36,904 nucleotides of DNA from Candidatus Heimdallarchaeota archaeon (GCA_023705905.1 BPTK01000010.1:1-36904), one strand, 5' to 3'. Shown: positions 7,643 through 15,910, counted from the stretch's first letter. Notes: a model not told the origin generated them from the sequence alone. Numbers and translations: made by a program.

Positions 7643-8818
7643 TTATCTCTTTTTTGTCCTTTCAAACTCCTCTTTCATTTCTTTCACTAACTCAGGTTTA
7701 GTGAAAACATCTATAGCTGTCATAGCCAAAGCTTTTGTTATCTTCAACATCTGTTCATTACCATACTCACTATTTGCTGCTTCAGCAAAATCAGTAGAAT
7801 GACCATTGATTTCAACTTTGCTTATCCCCATATAGGGATGAATTGTAGGAGTGACATGACTCACATTACCTATATCACTTGAGCCTAAACCTTTTCCAAG
7901 TTCAACAACATGCGTTTCCTCTCCTATTGCATTCATGTTCTTTGAGAAAGCTTCCCCTAAAACCCTATTTACATTTCTAGACATATAGGCATTACCTACT
8001 TTGCTAAATTCCAATCTAGCTCCTGTACTTAATGCAGCTCCTTTAGCACAGTTTTCAACCTTGTTTAAAAGCTCTTCAAGGTAATTATCATCTTGTGCTC
8101 TAACATAGAATTCAGCTGCTGCATAATCTGGAACAATATTTGGTTTAATCCCACCATCTGTAATAACTCCGTGAATTCTAGCGTCGCTAGTTATATGTTG
8201 CCTTAAAGCACTTATCCCATTGAAAGTTTGAATAATTGCATCCAAAGCATTAATTCCTTTTTCAGGTTCAGAAGAGGCATGAGCAGTCTTGCCAAAGAAT
8301 TCTATCTTGATTTCTTGAAGAGCTAATCCTCCTCTCCCAACATAATTCTTAGTTGCTGAAGGGTGAAACATTATTGCTGCATCAACTTCATCAAACAATC
8401 CAGCATTTATCATTAATATTTTTCCTCCTCCTCCTTCTTCAGCTGGAGTGCCCATGAAAACTAATTTACCAGGGAGATCCTTTTTTATTGATCCTAAAGC
8501 TAGACTTGCACCCAATCCAGCTGTTGCTATTAAATTATGACCACACGCATGTCCTATTTCAGGTAAAGCATCATATTCTGCTAGAATTGCTACAACTGGA
8601 CCATCTCTAATATCTGGATGTACTGCATAAATTGCAGTTTCTAGACCCGCAACACCAAGTTTTGTCTCAAAGCCTGTTTCTTGAATCTTTTCTGATAAAA
8701 GTTTAGAAGCTTTAAATTCTTCAAAGCCTATCTCTGGATTTTCCCAAATTTCTCTACTTACACTGAAGAGTGTTTCTTTGTTTTCATCTATAAATTTGCA
8801 AACCTTATCTTTAAGCAT
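7643..8818 (-). CDS. M20D amidohydrolase/dipeptidase (AbgB/PM20D2-like)
   Basis: 391 residues. The AbgB/PM20D2 subgroup signature EYDALPEIGHACGHN is present, with metal-binding Cys/His in CGHN, the glutamates in TPAEEGGGG, MFHPSAT, and a dimerisation-domain His in GKTAHASSEPEKG. Enzymes of this subgroup cleave p-aminobenzoyl-glutamate, beta-alanyl-lysine-type dipeptides or other N-acyl amino acids. The GSSDIGNVSHVTPTIHPY block near the end supplies the last ligand region. The ATG at 8818 is preferred over the in-frame TTG at 8827: the TATA-like AATTTTTAAAG (about 8848-8858, minus strand) predicts transcription starting near 8826. It converges with the GNAT gene and diverges from the frlB-frlD operon. 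The exact substrate cannot be read from the sequence; a lysine-containing dipeptide would fit the neighbours. Confidence 0.92.
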   Translation of the reverse strand: MLKDKVCKFIDENKETLFSVSREIWENPEIGFEEFKASKLLSEKIQETGFETKLGVAGLETAIYAVHPDIRDGPVVAILAEYDALPEIGHACGHNLIATAGLGASLALGSIKKDLPGKLVFMGTPAEEGGGGKILMINAGLFDEVDAAIMFHPSATKNYVGRGGLALQEIKIEFFGKTAHASSEPEKGINALDAIIQTFNGISALRQHITSDARIHGVITDGGIKPNIVPDYAAAEFYVRAQDDNYLEELLNKVENCAKGAALSTGARLEFSKVGNAYMSRNVNRVLGEAFSKNMNAIGEETHVVELGKGLGSSDIGNVSHVTPTIHPYMGISKVEINGHSTDFAEAANSEYGNEQMLKITKALAMTAIDVFTKPELVKEMKEEFERTKKR

Positions 8819-8892
8819 GACAACCAATTACCTGTCAATTATCAACTTTAAAAATTTATTCTTTTTATTTCTAATTTCATAGGATTTGCAAT

Positions 8893-8903
8893 AAAATTAT
8901 AAG
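8893..8903 (+). promoter_or_regulatory. TATA box of frlB-frlD operon
   Basis: AAAATTATAAG is centred 37 nt before the ATG at 8935 and predicts transcription start near 8924. This excludes the in-frame TTG at 8905, which would be upstream of the transcript. Confidence 0.5.
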
Positions 8904-8934
8904 TTTGAACAGTTTAGATTCAAACAGATATCAA

Positions 8935-9954
8935 ATGGAAGTATTGAATAAAGATCAATTTATATCCTATCTTAATAATGCTATAAATCTTATAGATGAA
9001 GCTGTAACATTAGGTAAGGAATTAGCTGAAAAAAATTTTAATAAACTCGTTTTTGTTGGTTGTGGAGCTCCTTATCGCATAATGTCATCTATTATTTATT
9101 GGATCGAAAAGAAGTGCATTCAAACTCGTGTTTTTTCTTATTATCCCGCAGAGTTAATAAATCAAGATCCTAGTTTCATAGATGATCAGACTGTTGTAAT
9201 CTTAGGGTCATATTCTGGAACAACTCAAGAAATTGTTGAAGCTGCCAAATTTTGCAGTAAGAAAACATGCTATACTATAGGAATTACTAGACTAGCTGAT
9301 TCCCCATTAAGTTTGAATGTTCAAGGAACATTACTTTTTGGAGACACAAAACTTGGTGATTATTCCCGATTTATTGTCACAAGTGCTTTAGTGAGTGGAT
9401 TTCTAGTAGTTTTTGAACCTGAAAACTGGGATATTCATGAAAAACTACTCTCTTCTCTTAAGAATTTGCCAGAAGCTCTGTTTTCAGTAATAGAACAATC
9501 TGAACAACAGATTATCAAAGTTACAAAACAGATTGCTTCAAAGAAATCAATGTTCATCGTTGGAGCGGGACCAATGTTTCATTCTGCATATATACTAGCT
9601 TTTAACTCCTTCATGGAAATGCAATGGATTCATGTCACACCTATACACGCTGCAGAATTTTTTCACGGACCATTTGAACTTGTAGATGATTCTTTTCCTG
9701 TTATCAATCTTATTGATGAAACAGATCATAGAAAAGAAGCAGAAAGAGTGGAGAGATTTGGAGAAAATTACTTTGAGGGATTCATCAATTTTGACTCTAA
9801 AGATTATGAATTGAAAGGTATAGATACTGAAATTAGACCTTATGTCTCAGTTATAGTTCTAGATGCAGCAACTAGAAACCTAATGGACTACTTCTCAGAA
9901 GCTACAGGTCATGATAAATCCATTAGAAGATATATGGGAAAAGTTGAGTATTGA
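8935..9954 (+). CDS. frlB: Fructoselysine-6-phosphate deglycase-like SIS domain protein
   Basis: 339 residues with two SIS domains. The first has FVGCGAPYR and the GSYSGTTQEIVEAA sugar-phosphate loop, then TRLADSPLS. The second has FIVGAGPMF and the EFFHGPFELVD motif, matching the EFRHGPLEIVE motif of bacterial FrlB, where the Glu and His take part in catalysis. The C-terminus IRRYMGKVEY matches the ERRYYGGLVEY end of E. coli FrlB. FrlB converts fructoselysine 6-phosphate into lysine and glucose 6-phosphate in the cytoplasm. Its stop overlaps the start of an FrlD-type kinase (TGATG), so both enzymes of the pathway are cotranslated. No FrlA-like transporter or FrlC epimerase is nearby. The alternative substrate glucoselysine or another Amadori amino acid cannot be excluded. 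Confidence 0.87.
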   Translation: MEVLNKDQFISYLNNAINLIDEAVTLGKELAEKNFNKLVFVGCGAPYRIMSSIIYWIEKKCIQTRVFSYYPAELINQDPSFIDDQTVVILGSYSGTTQEIVEAAKFCSKKTCYTIGITRLADSPLSLNVQGTLLFGDTKLGDYSRFIVTSALVSGFLVVFEPENWDIHEKLLSSLKNLPEALFSVIEQSEQQIIKVTKQIASKKSMFIVGAGPMFHSAYILAFNSFMEMQWIHVTPIHAAEFFHGPFELVDDSFPVINLIDETDHRKEAERVERFGENYFEGFINFDSKDYELKGIDTEIRPYVSVIVLDAATRNLMDYFSEATGHDKSIRRYMGKVEY

Positions 9955-10763
9955 TGTTAAAAATAGCAGGACTAGGAAATAATACTGTGGATAAGTATGT
10001 AAATCAAGGGATGATGTATCCAGGAGGAAATGCAGTAAATGTCGCTGTTCTTGCGAGAAGATACAGATTAGAAACTAGTTATGTTGGATGGCTTGGCAAT
10101 GATGTTTATGGTCAGTTGATTCTTAATTCTTTAGAGGAAGAAGGTGTTGATACGACTTATACACATGTCAAAGAAGATGTTAATAATTATACTGTAATTT
10201 ATCATAGTGATGGGGATAGAAAATTTGGTAATTCAAGACAAGGAGCTAGTTCAAAGTTTAAGCCAAATAGTTCTGACATGGAATTCTTATCAAAGCACAA
10301 TCTTATTCATACAAGTTATTATAGCCGAATGGAACCTTATTTAGATAAGCTTTCAAAACTCGGTTCCATCATTTCCTTTGATTTTACTGATGAATATACT
10401 GCAGAGTATATAGACAAAAACATTCAATATGTTGACATCGGGACTTTTTCAATTTCAGATAAGAAAATCGACGATATAAAATCATTTATGGAGAAACTTT
10501 ACTCTAAGGGCCCTAAAATTGTGATATGCACTGAAGGTATTTCCGGATCATATTTGTATGATGGTCGATTTTACTTTCAACCTATAGTTGAAGCAGAGAT
10601 AATTGATACTTTAGGAGCTGGTGATGGTTTCATTGCTAGATTTTTAGTAGAATATCTTAAGAAAACAACTATTAAAGATGCCTTAAAACGAGCGGCAATA
10701 TCAGCTGCTGAAGTATGTCAATATCATGGAGCATTTAATCGAGGAACTCCAATTCCCTCATAA
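9954..10763 (+). CDS. frlD: Fructoselysine 6-kinase-like PfkB family sugar kinase
   Basis: 269 residues, PfkB/ribokinase fold. The N-terminal NTVDKYV and GGNAVNVAV blocks match E. coli FrlD (NCVDIYP, GGNAVNVAV). The catalytic ATP/anion-hole motif is DTLGAGDGFIARFL (the base Asp is in GAGDG), and the C-terminus CQYHGAF corresponds to IQYHGAW of FrlD. The enzyme phosphorylates fructoselysine at C6, feeding the deglycase encoded just upstream. The ATG at 9954 shares bases with the frlB stop (TGATG), a classic coupling arrangement; an in-frame TTG at 9951 is less likely. Together the pair turns Amadori products of lysine into lysine and glucose 6-phosphate. The identification rests on both sequence blocks and gene pairing. 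Confidence 0.88.
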   Translation: MLKIAGLGNNTVDKYVNQGMMYPGGNAVNVAVLARRYRLETSYVGWLGNDVYGQLILNSLEEEGVDTTYTHVKEDVNNYTVIYHSDGDRKFGNSRQGASSKFKPNSSDMEFLSKHNLIHTSYYSRMEPYLDKLSKLGSIISFDFTDEYTAEYIDKNIQYVDIGTFSISDKKIDDIKSFMEKLYSKGPKIVICTEGISGSYLYDGRFYFQPIVEAEIIDTLGAGDGFIARFLVEYLKKTTIKDALKRAAISAAEVCQYHGAFNRGTPIPS

Positions 10764-10792
10764 GGACAAAGAGAAAGATAGAATCAGAACGT

Positions 10793-11611
10793 TTATCGAT
10801 TATTTTCCATCCAGTTTATTGCAAAGTCTATTAGTTCTTTTATTTCTATTAGTTTAGAGTCTGCTTGACCAATTTTACCTTGAGAAATTTTATGTGCTTT
10901 TTCGAAATCTGTTCCTATCTGTGGAAAATCTTCATCATCGTAATCAAGATCTTCAAAACTCTTCCATACTCTTTTTCCATCTTCAAATAATGCAGCACCT
11001 TGTTTTTGCATTGGTTTGTTTGTAAAATTAGCTTTACATTCAGCATAATGAAGAGATGTGTTGTTTTGATGATCTACACCTAATAGAAGGATTTTACCAT
11101 CTAGATTATAGAGATGTTCAATCGGGGAATTTTCTCCAAAACAGGGAGTTAATAGGTGTTCTCCACAGATTTCTTGCTTGTGTTTACCCCATGCTGCAAA
11201 AGAACTTTGAGGATGACTTGATCGTAACACACCGGGGTAATTTCGAAATGTTTCCGCTACTCTCCCCATTCCTCGTGAAGTAGAATATTTTGGATTATAA
11301 GCTGGCATATTTTCTCGGATAGTCTGCTTCCATTCATCCGGAACTGGTGGGTTTTTCCAGTTTTCTGGATCTGTGTTATCGGAGGTCATTGTTGGCATCA
11401 CAAGCGTTCCTTCAAGTGTTAAAACTTCCATAAGCGCATTAACAACAGCAACAGAGGTCCCAGCAATCCAACCTATCTTGCTCATTGAACTATGAACAAT
11501 TACTATATCACCTGCAACCAAACCTAATTTTTCAAAGTCTTTAACTAAACTGCTTTGAGTTATTGGGGTTTTTGTCCTTTTGACAACTTCATCCTCTTTT
11601 TTGGCAAACAT
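10793..11611 (-). CDS. AAC(3) family aminoglycoside N-acetyltransferase-like protein
   Basis: 272 residues from the ATG at 11611. Family blocks are visible: GDIVIVHSSMSKIGWI, EGTLVMPTMTSDNTDPENW, the RGMGRVAETFR and SSHPQSSFAAWG region, and NNTSLHYAE, which corresponds to the catalytic-His motif NTSLHLAE of the AAC(3)/YokD family. These enzymes transfer acetyl from acetyl-CoA to an amine; environmental members rarely have aminoglycosides as natural substrates. An ATG at 11662 is also in frame, but it would add 17 atypical residues. A TATA-like ATTTATTC (about 11635-11643, minus strand) predicts leaderless initiation at 11611, whereas a second TATA-like CTTATTTAAAC near 11694-11704 would serve the longer form. 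It converges with frlD; whether it acts on deglycation products is open. Confidence 0.88.
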   Translation of the reverse strand: MFAKKEDEVVKRTKTPITQSSLVKDFEKLGLVAGDIVIVHSSMSKIGWIAGTSVAVVNALMEVLTLEGTLVMPTMTSDNTDPENWKNPPVPDEWKQTIRENMPAYNPKYSTSRGMGRVAETFRNYPGVLRSSHPQSSFAAWGKHKQEICGEHLLTPCFGENSPIEHLYNLDGKILLLGVDHQNNTSLHYAECKANFTNKPMQKQGAALFEDGKRVWKSFEDLDYDDEDFPQIGTDFEKAHKISQGKIGQADSKLIEIKELIDFAINWMENNR

Positions 11612-11725
11612 GAGCAAAAATCTTATGATGTTATGATGAATAAATCTTCCGCATGGTTCCATAAATGTAGAGAGTAGGTTAGAGAGTTTGTAGGTTTAAA
11701 TAAGGAAGTCTAGAATAGAATAGTG

Positions 11726-12925
11726 ATGCTTGTCAAACGGACTGAACGGATAAAAGTGAAGCAGAGTTTCACGCTTATGCAGTTAGCGAGACAGAGCAAA
11801 AATTTGTATAATTATGGAAATTATATAATCAAGAGACAACTCAACAATAGTAAATACATAACCTCAGAATACGAATTAGTGAATATAGTACGGTACCATC
11901 CGTGCTATACAGAATTTATCGCCCACTCAGCACAACAGACGATAAAATTTCTTGTAAAGAACTGGAAAGCATATTTTCGAGCAAAGAAAGAGTACAAGAA
12001 GAACCCACAAAACTTCCGCGCTCAACCCAATGAACCAAAATATAAGAAGAAACGAGGATTCCACACCATCTACTTTACCGCTAACCAAGTAAAGATCAAA
12101 GAAGGGGGATGGCTACATTTTCCGAATAAAGTAGGATTGAAAGTGAAAACAAGGTTAGAGAAAGGATTGAAAATCAACCACGTCCGCTTACTACTTAAGG
12201 GGACATGTTTCATCGTGGAGATTATTTATGAGAAAGAGCTGGATTCATCGATCCATCATCTTCAAGCAAAAAATATCTTAGCCATAGATTTAGGGGTGAA
12301 TAACCTCTTGGCCTGTGTGAGTAACATCTTTTTTCCTTTCCTCATCAAAGGAAGGAAACTGAAGGCTATCAATCAATGGTACAATAAAGAACGTTCCTGT
12401 CTCCAATCTATCTACGATTTACAGGGAGTTGAAGAGTATGGACCGCGGATGAAAAAACTGCTCGATAAGCGCTATCAACGAGTGGAAGATTATCTGCATA
12501 AGGCTTCAAGAATCGTCATCGACCAATGTGTGAAACACAACATTGGTACCATCGTCATCGGGTACAACAAAAACTGGAAACAGCAGAGCAAGATGGGGAA
12601 GCGAAATAATCAGACCTTTGTCACCATCCCCTTCTTAACCTTGGTACGCAAAGTCCAGTATAAAGCCGAAGAAGTAGGGATAAAGGTTATCTTGACAGAA
12701 GAAGAGTATACTTCCAAATGTTCATTTTTGGATAATGAGCCAATCAAAAAACATACCACGTATCTGGGGAGAAGGGTGAAAAGAGGTCTGTTCAAAAGTA
12801 AACAAGGTCTCTTATTTAATGCTGATTGTAATTCAGCAGGTAATATTGGTAGAAAAATATTCCCGGTGGTGTTCACCTACGGGACAGTGGATGCCGTGAG
12901 TCATCCTCACTGTTGGACTGTGTAG
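11726..12925 (+). CDS. tnpB: TnpB RNA-guided nuclease (RuvC-type), variant active site
   Basis: 399 residues from the ATG at 11726 (a GTG at 11723 is also possible). The N-terminal region matches TnpB/OrfB (SKNLYNYGNYIIKRQL; SAQQTIKFLVKNWKAYF). RuvC-I AIDLGVNN carries D188, and the third RuvC motif NADCNSAGNIGRKIF carries D367. At RuvC-II the usual glutamate (as in IVIEDL) is absent: the sequence is IVIGYNKNWKQ with Gly279. A run of three glutamates at 325-327 (TEEEYTSKCSF) precedes the place where the zinc finger should be; only one Cys remains there and no CxxC pair. The IGYNKNWKQ type forms a recognisable TnpB subgroup, so the gene need not be dead. TnpB proteins use an omega-RNA made from the element's right end to cut target DNA and help retain the element. 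Confidence 0.9.
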   Translation: MLVKRTERIKVKQSFTLMQLARQSKNLYNYGNYIIKRQLNNSKYITSEYELVNIVRYHPCYTEFIAHSAQQTIKFLVKNWKAYFRAKKEYKKNPQNFRAQPNEPKYKKKRGFHTIYFTANQVKIKEGGWLHFPNKVGLKVKTRLEKGLKINHVRLLLKGTCFIVEIIYEKELDSSIHHLQAKNILAIDLGVNNLLACVSNIFFPFLIKGRKLKAINQWYNKERSCLQSIYDLQGVEEYGPRMKKLLDKRYQRVEDYLHKASRIVIDQCVKHNIGTIVIGYNKNWKQQSKMGKRNNQTFVTIPFLTLVRKVQYKAEEVGIKVILTEEEYTSKCSFLDNEPIKKHTTYLGRRVKRGLFKSKQGLLFNADCNSAGNIGRKIFPVVFTYGTVDAVSHPHCWTV

Positions 12926-12995
12926 AGCAATCAATACAGAGATGCTAACAGTGGCAATACCTTGTCATTCGGAAACGGGTGGAAAGGTCACTCAT
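12840..12995 (+). ncRNA. Candidate omega-RNA / right-end region of the tnpB element
   Basis: In this IS group the guide RNA covers the tnpB 3' end and the element's right end. Here a hairpin with CCCG/CGGG and GGT/ACC stems (12862-12883) and a second one, GTGAG-TCATC-CTCAC (12896-12910), lie within the last codons, followed by about 90 nt of G+C-richer non-coding sequence. The position and structure suit an omega-RNA; the boundaries and guide are not determinable from one copy. Confidence 0.3.
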
Positions 12996-13053
12996 AAGTT
13001 TTTCGAAAAGAAAGAAGAGAAAAATTATAATCGATCCTCCTATTTTGCATAAG

Positions 13054-13416
13054 TTACAATTCAGCTAGTTTGTCCGCTTCACCAAAAGAGATAATGATTT
13101 TTTCCCAGTCTTTTTTCATCTCTGCAAGCAGCTCAATTCCCTTAACTGATAAGATAAAATAACGTCTTAATCTACCATCAAAAATTTCACTTCTTTCAGT
13201 AACTAATTCTCTCTTCTTCAGTCTAGTTAGAATATTATAGATTGTACCATCAGCTAGTGGAGGTTCAGTAACAGGTAAAAATGATCTCACAAGTTGAAGT
13301 ATATCCCAACCATGTCTACTCTTCTGAAGAAGAGTGAGAACAAGATATTCAAGAACTCCTTTGGATAGCTGCGTTCTCCATTTTTTCATTAGGAAATCAT
13401 TTTTTTCTTCTTTCAT
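13054..13416 (-). CDS. PadR family transcriptional regulator
   Basis: 120 residues. The PadR winged helix is obvious: LSKGVLEYLVLTLLQKSRHGWDILQLV, then PPLADGTIYNILTRLKKRELVTERSE and the wing GRLRRYFILSVKGIELL, followed by a short dimerisation helix. It starts 4 nt downstream of the stop of the 578-residue HAAS-type membrane protein, so the two are cotranscribed. PadR/HAAS pairs are common in bacteria and archaea, and the PadR partner usually represses its own operon. The ligand is unknown. The order is unusual in that the membrane protein gene comes first. Confidence 0.92.
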   Translation of the reverse strand: MKEEKNDFLMKKWRTQLSKGVLEYLVLTLLQKSRHGWDILQLVRSFLPVTEPPLADGTIYNILTRLKKRELVTERSEIFDGRLRRYFILSVKGIELLAEMKKDWEKIIISFGEADKLAEL

Positions 13417-13420
13417 GTTA

Positions 13421-15157
13421 TCACTTTTCTCTTATGTGTTCGATCTCCTTTCTTTTACCTATTTGTAAAGATTCGAATCTAACAAAAACTGATAATAAAG
13501 TTATAATTAGTATTCCTGATTCTATTGGTGTAGGAAACCAAGGCACAGCAGATTCCCAATGTATAGAATGCACTGGAACGTATGGATGATACGGACGATG
13601 ATTATATTCAAATCTCAACATCATTGATCCGGAGCCATTAATTTGTAACTTCAGATATGTAACTCCTAATTGATATGTATCGAAGTAGTACATATGTGAA
13701 CTCGCATCATTTAAACTTCCATTTAAATTTAGTTCATAGGATGGAAATGACGTGCTTACAACGCGTATGGACCAATTTCCTTCTTGGACATATACAAATC
13801 CGGGTGGGTAATCTTCAAATATTTCTAAATATGTGTAAAGTGAGATATAAACAGTTCCTTTTACAGGAGGGATGTGATATCTATACTCGGCCACCATTTG
13901 TTCTTGTGTAACCATTTCCACCTCTCCTTGCCCTTCTAACACTAAGTATTGCGGTTTTGTTCCTAATGTTGCTACTACAATAATGATAAGGAGCAAAATT
14001 GGAACAATGTCAAGCTTCTTCTTGGGTACTTTCAATTTAGGAAAGCTTCTTTTTCTTTTTCTGTCAAGTTTATAATAACAAGCTACACTCCATACAATAA
14101 TTACACAAATAATTATGATTGCTATAAATAAAAAGGCATTACCTGAATTATTTATGATGTTCAATTTTATTCCAAATATTATGGTATCTTCAACATAACC
14201 CCCTGCCTTTGCTTCAAGCATAAAGAGCATTGTAACTAGTTGTGCTAAAATTGACACACTCCCCATCAACCAGGTTACTGTAGTTATTTTTGAATAAAAC
14301 AATATGGAAATACCTATCAAGACAACAAAAACACCTATTCCGGGGTAAGGAAATACAAAAACAGAAATAACAAAATAAATCCAGATGGATTTCAGCTTAT
14401 CAAAAATAAAACTATCTTTCTTATGCGATTCAGATGTATTCTTGGTTTTTACATACTTAAAAGTAAACAAAGCAGCTGTTGTTCCTAAAAATACTCCAAT
14501 TGAAAACCATCTTATCGCCCCTTCGATTATTAAATTCGAATATCCATAGTTTAATGTAACATCAATTATCTCATATGTGGATGTGTAATAACTTACAACC
14601 ATTACTATCCACAGAACAAATATGAACCAATACAATATTAATAAAACCAATTTGATGCGTTCTCGAATATCCCATCTTGAATATCTATCTTTGATGTATT
14701 GATAAATAATCCAAGTAGTCATGTTCAATCCAAAAAGTGATCCGACAATCCCATTTTCTACTACAAGGTCTTGAGTCAAAAGATGAATATATTCTTGATT
14801 TGAGAAGATTCGATTAAATGGATAGATTATAAGCAAACCTAATCCCAAAATAATAATGCCTGTCAGCAATGTGATGATTAGACCTAGGCTTATATATTGA
14901 CCAATTGCTGCTTCCCTGTTTCTATTTAATGAATTATTCTCACAAAATTGATCAACAGACCCAAAATTTTCTTCTAATTGGTCTAAAGTTTCAATATTCG
15001 ATTCTTCCATGAATTCTGATAGACTAATTGTTACTTCATCCAAAATTTCTTTGGTTTTCTCTTCAGCAATTCCTCTTTTGATTAACTCTAATGATAATAT
15101 GGTCAGATAATTCTTTTTGATATCTTCTATACTTAAGTCGTCTTCTGAACTCAACAT
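13421..15157 (-). CDS. HAAS-type (DUF1700-like) multi-pass membrane protein with extracytoplasmic domain
   Basis: 578 residues. The N-terminal 75 residues form an all-alpha signalling module like those of PadR-associated HAAS proteins (SIEDIKKNYLTILSLELIKRG..., then LDQLEENFGSVDQF). About ten hydrophobic segments follow, and after residue 405 a predicted beta-rich extracytoplasmic domain of about 130 residues with many Tyr/Pro (RFEYNHRPYHPYVP), then a last transmembrane helix and a basic tail. The ATG at 15157 has AAAGGTGAGA directly upstream; a GTG at 15163 lies inside that ribosome site. It probably senses or changes something at the membrane together with the PadR protein that follows; no enzymatic motif is visible. 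Confidence 0.78.
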   Translation of the reverse strand: MLSSEDDLSIEDIKKNYLTILSLELIKRGIAEEKTKEILDEVTISLSEFMEESNIETLDQLEENFGSVDQFCENNSLNRNREAAIGQYISLGLIITLLTGIIILGLGLLIIYPFNRIFSNQEYIHLLTQDLVVENGIVGSLFGLNMTTWIIYQYIKDRYSRWDIRERIKLVLLILYWFIFVLWIVMVVSYYTSTYEIIDVTLNYGYSNLIIEGAIRWFSIGVFLGTTAALFTFKYVKTKNTSESHKKDSFIFDKLKSIWIYFVISVFVFPYPGIGVFVVLIGISILFYSKITTVTWLMGSVSILAQLVTMLFMLEAKAGGYVEDTIIFGIKLNIINNSGNAFLFIAIIIICVIIVWSVACYYKLDRKRKRSFPKLKVPKKKLDIVPILLLIIIVVATLGTKPQYLVLEGQGEVEMVTQEQMVAEYRYHIPPVKGTVYISLYTYLEIFEDYPPGFVYVQEGNWSIRVVSTSFPSYELNLNGSLNDASSHMYYFDTYQLGVTYLKLQINGSGSMMLRFEYNHRPYHPYVPVHSIHWESAVPWFPTPIESGILIITLLSVFVRFESLQIGKRKEIEHIREK

Positions 15158-15198
15158 TCTCACCTTTTTATATGCTCTTACTATGCCTTTATATGAAA

Positions 15199-15210
15199 GG
15201 TATATATAAC
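15199..15210 (-). promoter_or_regulatory. TATA box of HAAS-padR operon
   Basis: GTTATATATACC on the minus strand, centred about 48 nt ahead of the ATG at 15157, predicts a leader of about 22 nt that contains the Shine-Dalgarno sequence. Confidence 0.55.
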
Positions 15211-15263
15211 TATTTCTAATTAATTAGGTGATTGGATGACTAGAATCAAAAAATGGTGATACT

Positions 15264-15860
15264 CTACTTTTTAGCTATTATCCAATACATTAATTCATTT
15301 CCTCGATCAAGAATCTCATGAAATACTACTTCAAATCCTGCCTCCTTTACAAGTTCAAGAGATACTATAGGTTCATGACAACTCCAATACATCTTTGTTC
15401 CTAAGAAATCATCCACTCCTTCATTTTCACGTGGATTGAAAACCAACATCAAATAACCTTCTTTTTTTAGCATTCTATGAAAGTTTTTTATGATCGTCCC
15501 ATGTTTTTGCTTGGGAACATGAAACATAGCATAGATGGATACTAAACCATCAAAACAATTCTCAGGAAAATCTAAATCAATCATATTATATTGAAAGAAC
15601 TGAGCTTCTGGAATGTTTATTCTTGCTTTTTTTAACATCCCTTCTGAAATATCTACACCAGTCACCTCAAAACCGTTTTCAACGAAAAAGCTTGCAACTG
15701 GTATACCTACTCCACATCCCACATCAAGCACGTTTCCGTTCTTTGGAAAGTATTCAGAAAATTTCTTTAGTTCTTGAGAATTATCAAATTGATGTCTGAA
15801 ACTACGAAAGTTCTCTGAAATTTTGTCATAGCCTTCCTTGACTAGCTGTTCTTTGTCCAT
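15264..15860 (-). CDS. Class I SAM-dependent methyltransferase
   Basis: 198 residues. Motif I NVLDVGCGVGIPVASFF binds SAM. GVDISEGMLKKARI gives the acidic ribose-binding Asp, then YNMIDLDFPENCFDGLVSIYAMFHVP (motifs II/III) and HRMLKKEGYLMLVF (motif IV region). The length and order are those of Methyltransf_11/25 small-molecule methyltransferases. The C-terminal substrate part is short, so the substrate is likely small. It is a single gene between the HAAS operon (upstream on the same strand, opposite end) and the acyltransferase-like gene; no clear operon partner. The substrate is unknown. Confidence 0.88.
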   Translation of the reverse strand: MDKEQLVKEGYDKISENFRSFRHQFDNSQELKKFSEYFPKNGNVLDVGCGVGIPVASFFVENGFEVTGVDISEGMLKKARINIPEAQFFQYNMIDLDFPENCFDGLVSIYAMFHVPKQKHGTIIKNFHRMLKKEGYLMLVFNPRENEGVDDFLGTKMYWSCHEPIVSLELVKEAGFEVVFHEILDRGNELMYWIIAKK

Positions 15861-15910
15861 GGATGTCTGAAGAGTGAAGGAAACATTACTTTTGTGTTAG
15901 CAATGAAGCT

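Larger units (their letters stand above)
11723..13000 (+). mobile_element. tnpB-only IS200/IS605-group insertion sequence (IS1341-like); ends not defined
   Basis: A single tnpB gene is present without a tnpA (Y1 transposase), flanked by non-coding DNA on the right. The stretch is visibly richer in G+C than its neighbours (runs such as CATCGTCATCGGGTAC) and uses GGG, CCC and CGC codons that are rare around it, which supports recent transfer. Short hairpins near the 3' end (12862-12883 and 12896-12910) resemble the subterminal structures of this group. There are no terminal inverted repeats, as expected. The precise left end lies somewhere between 11612 and 11725, the right end between 12926 and about 13040. 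Confidence 0.6.

Noticed and set aside
12610-12876. Minus-strand 88-codon ORF within tnpB
   Set aside because: It is the complement of the conserved RuvC-coding region of tnpB, with no ribosome site or promoter.
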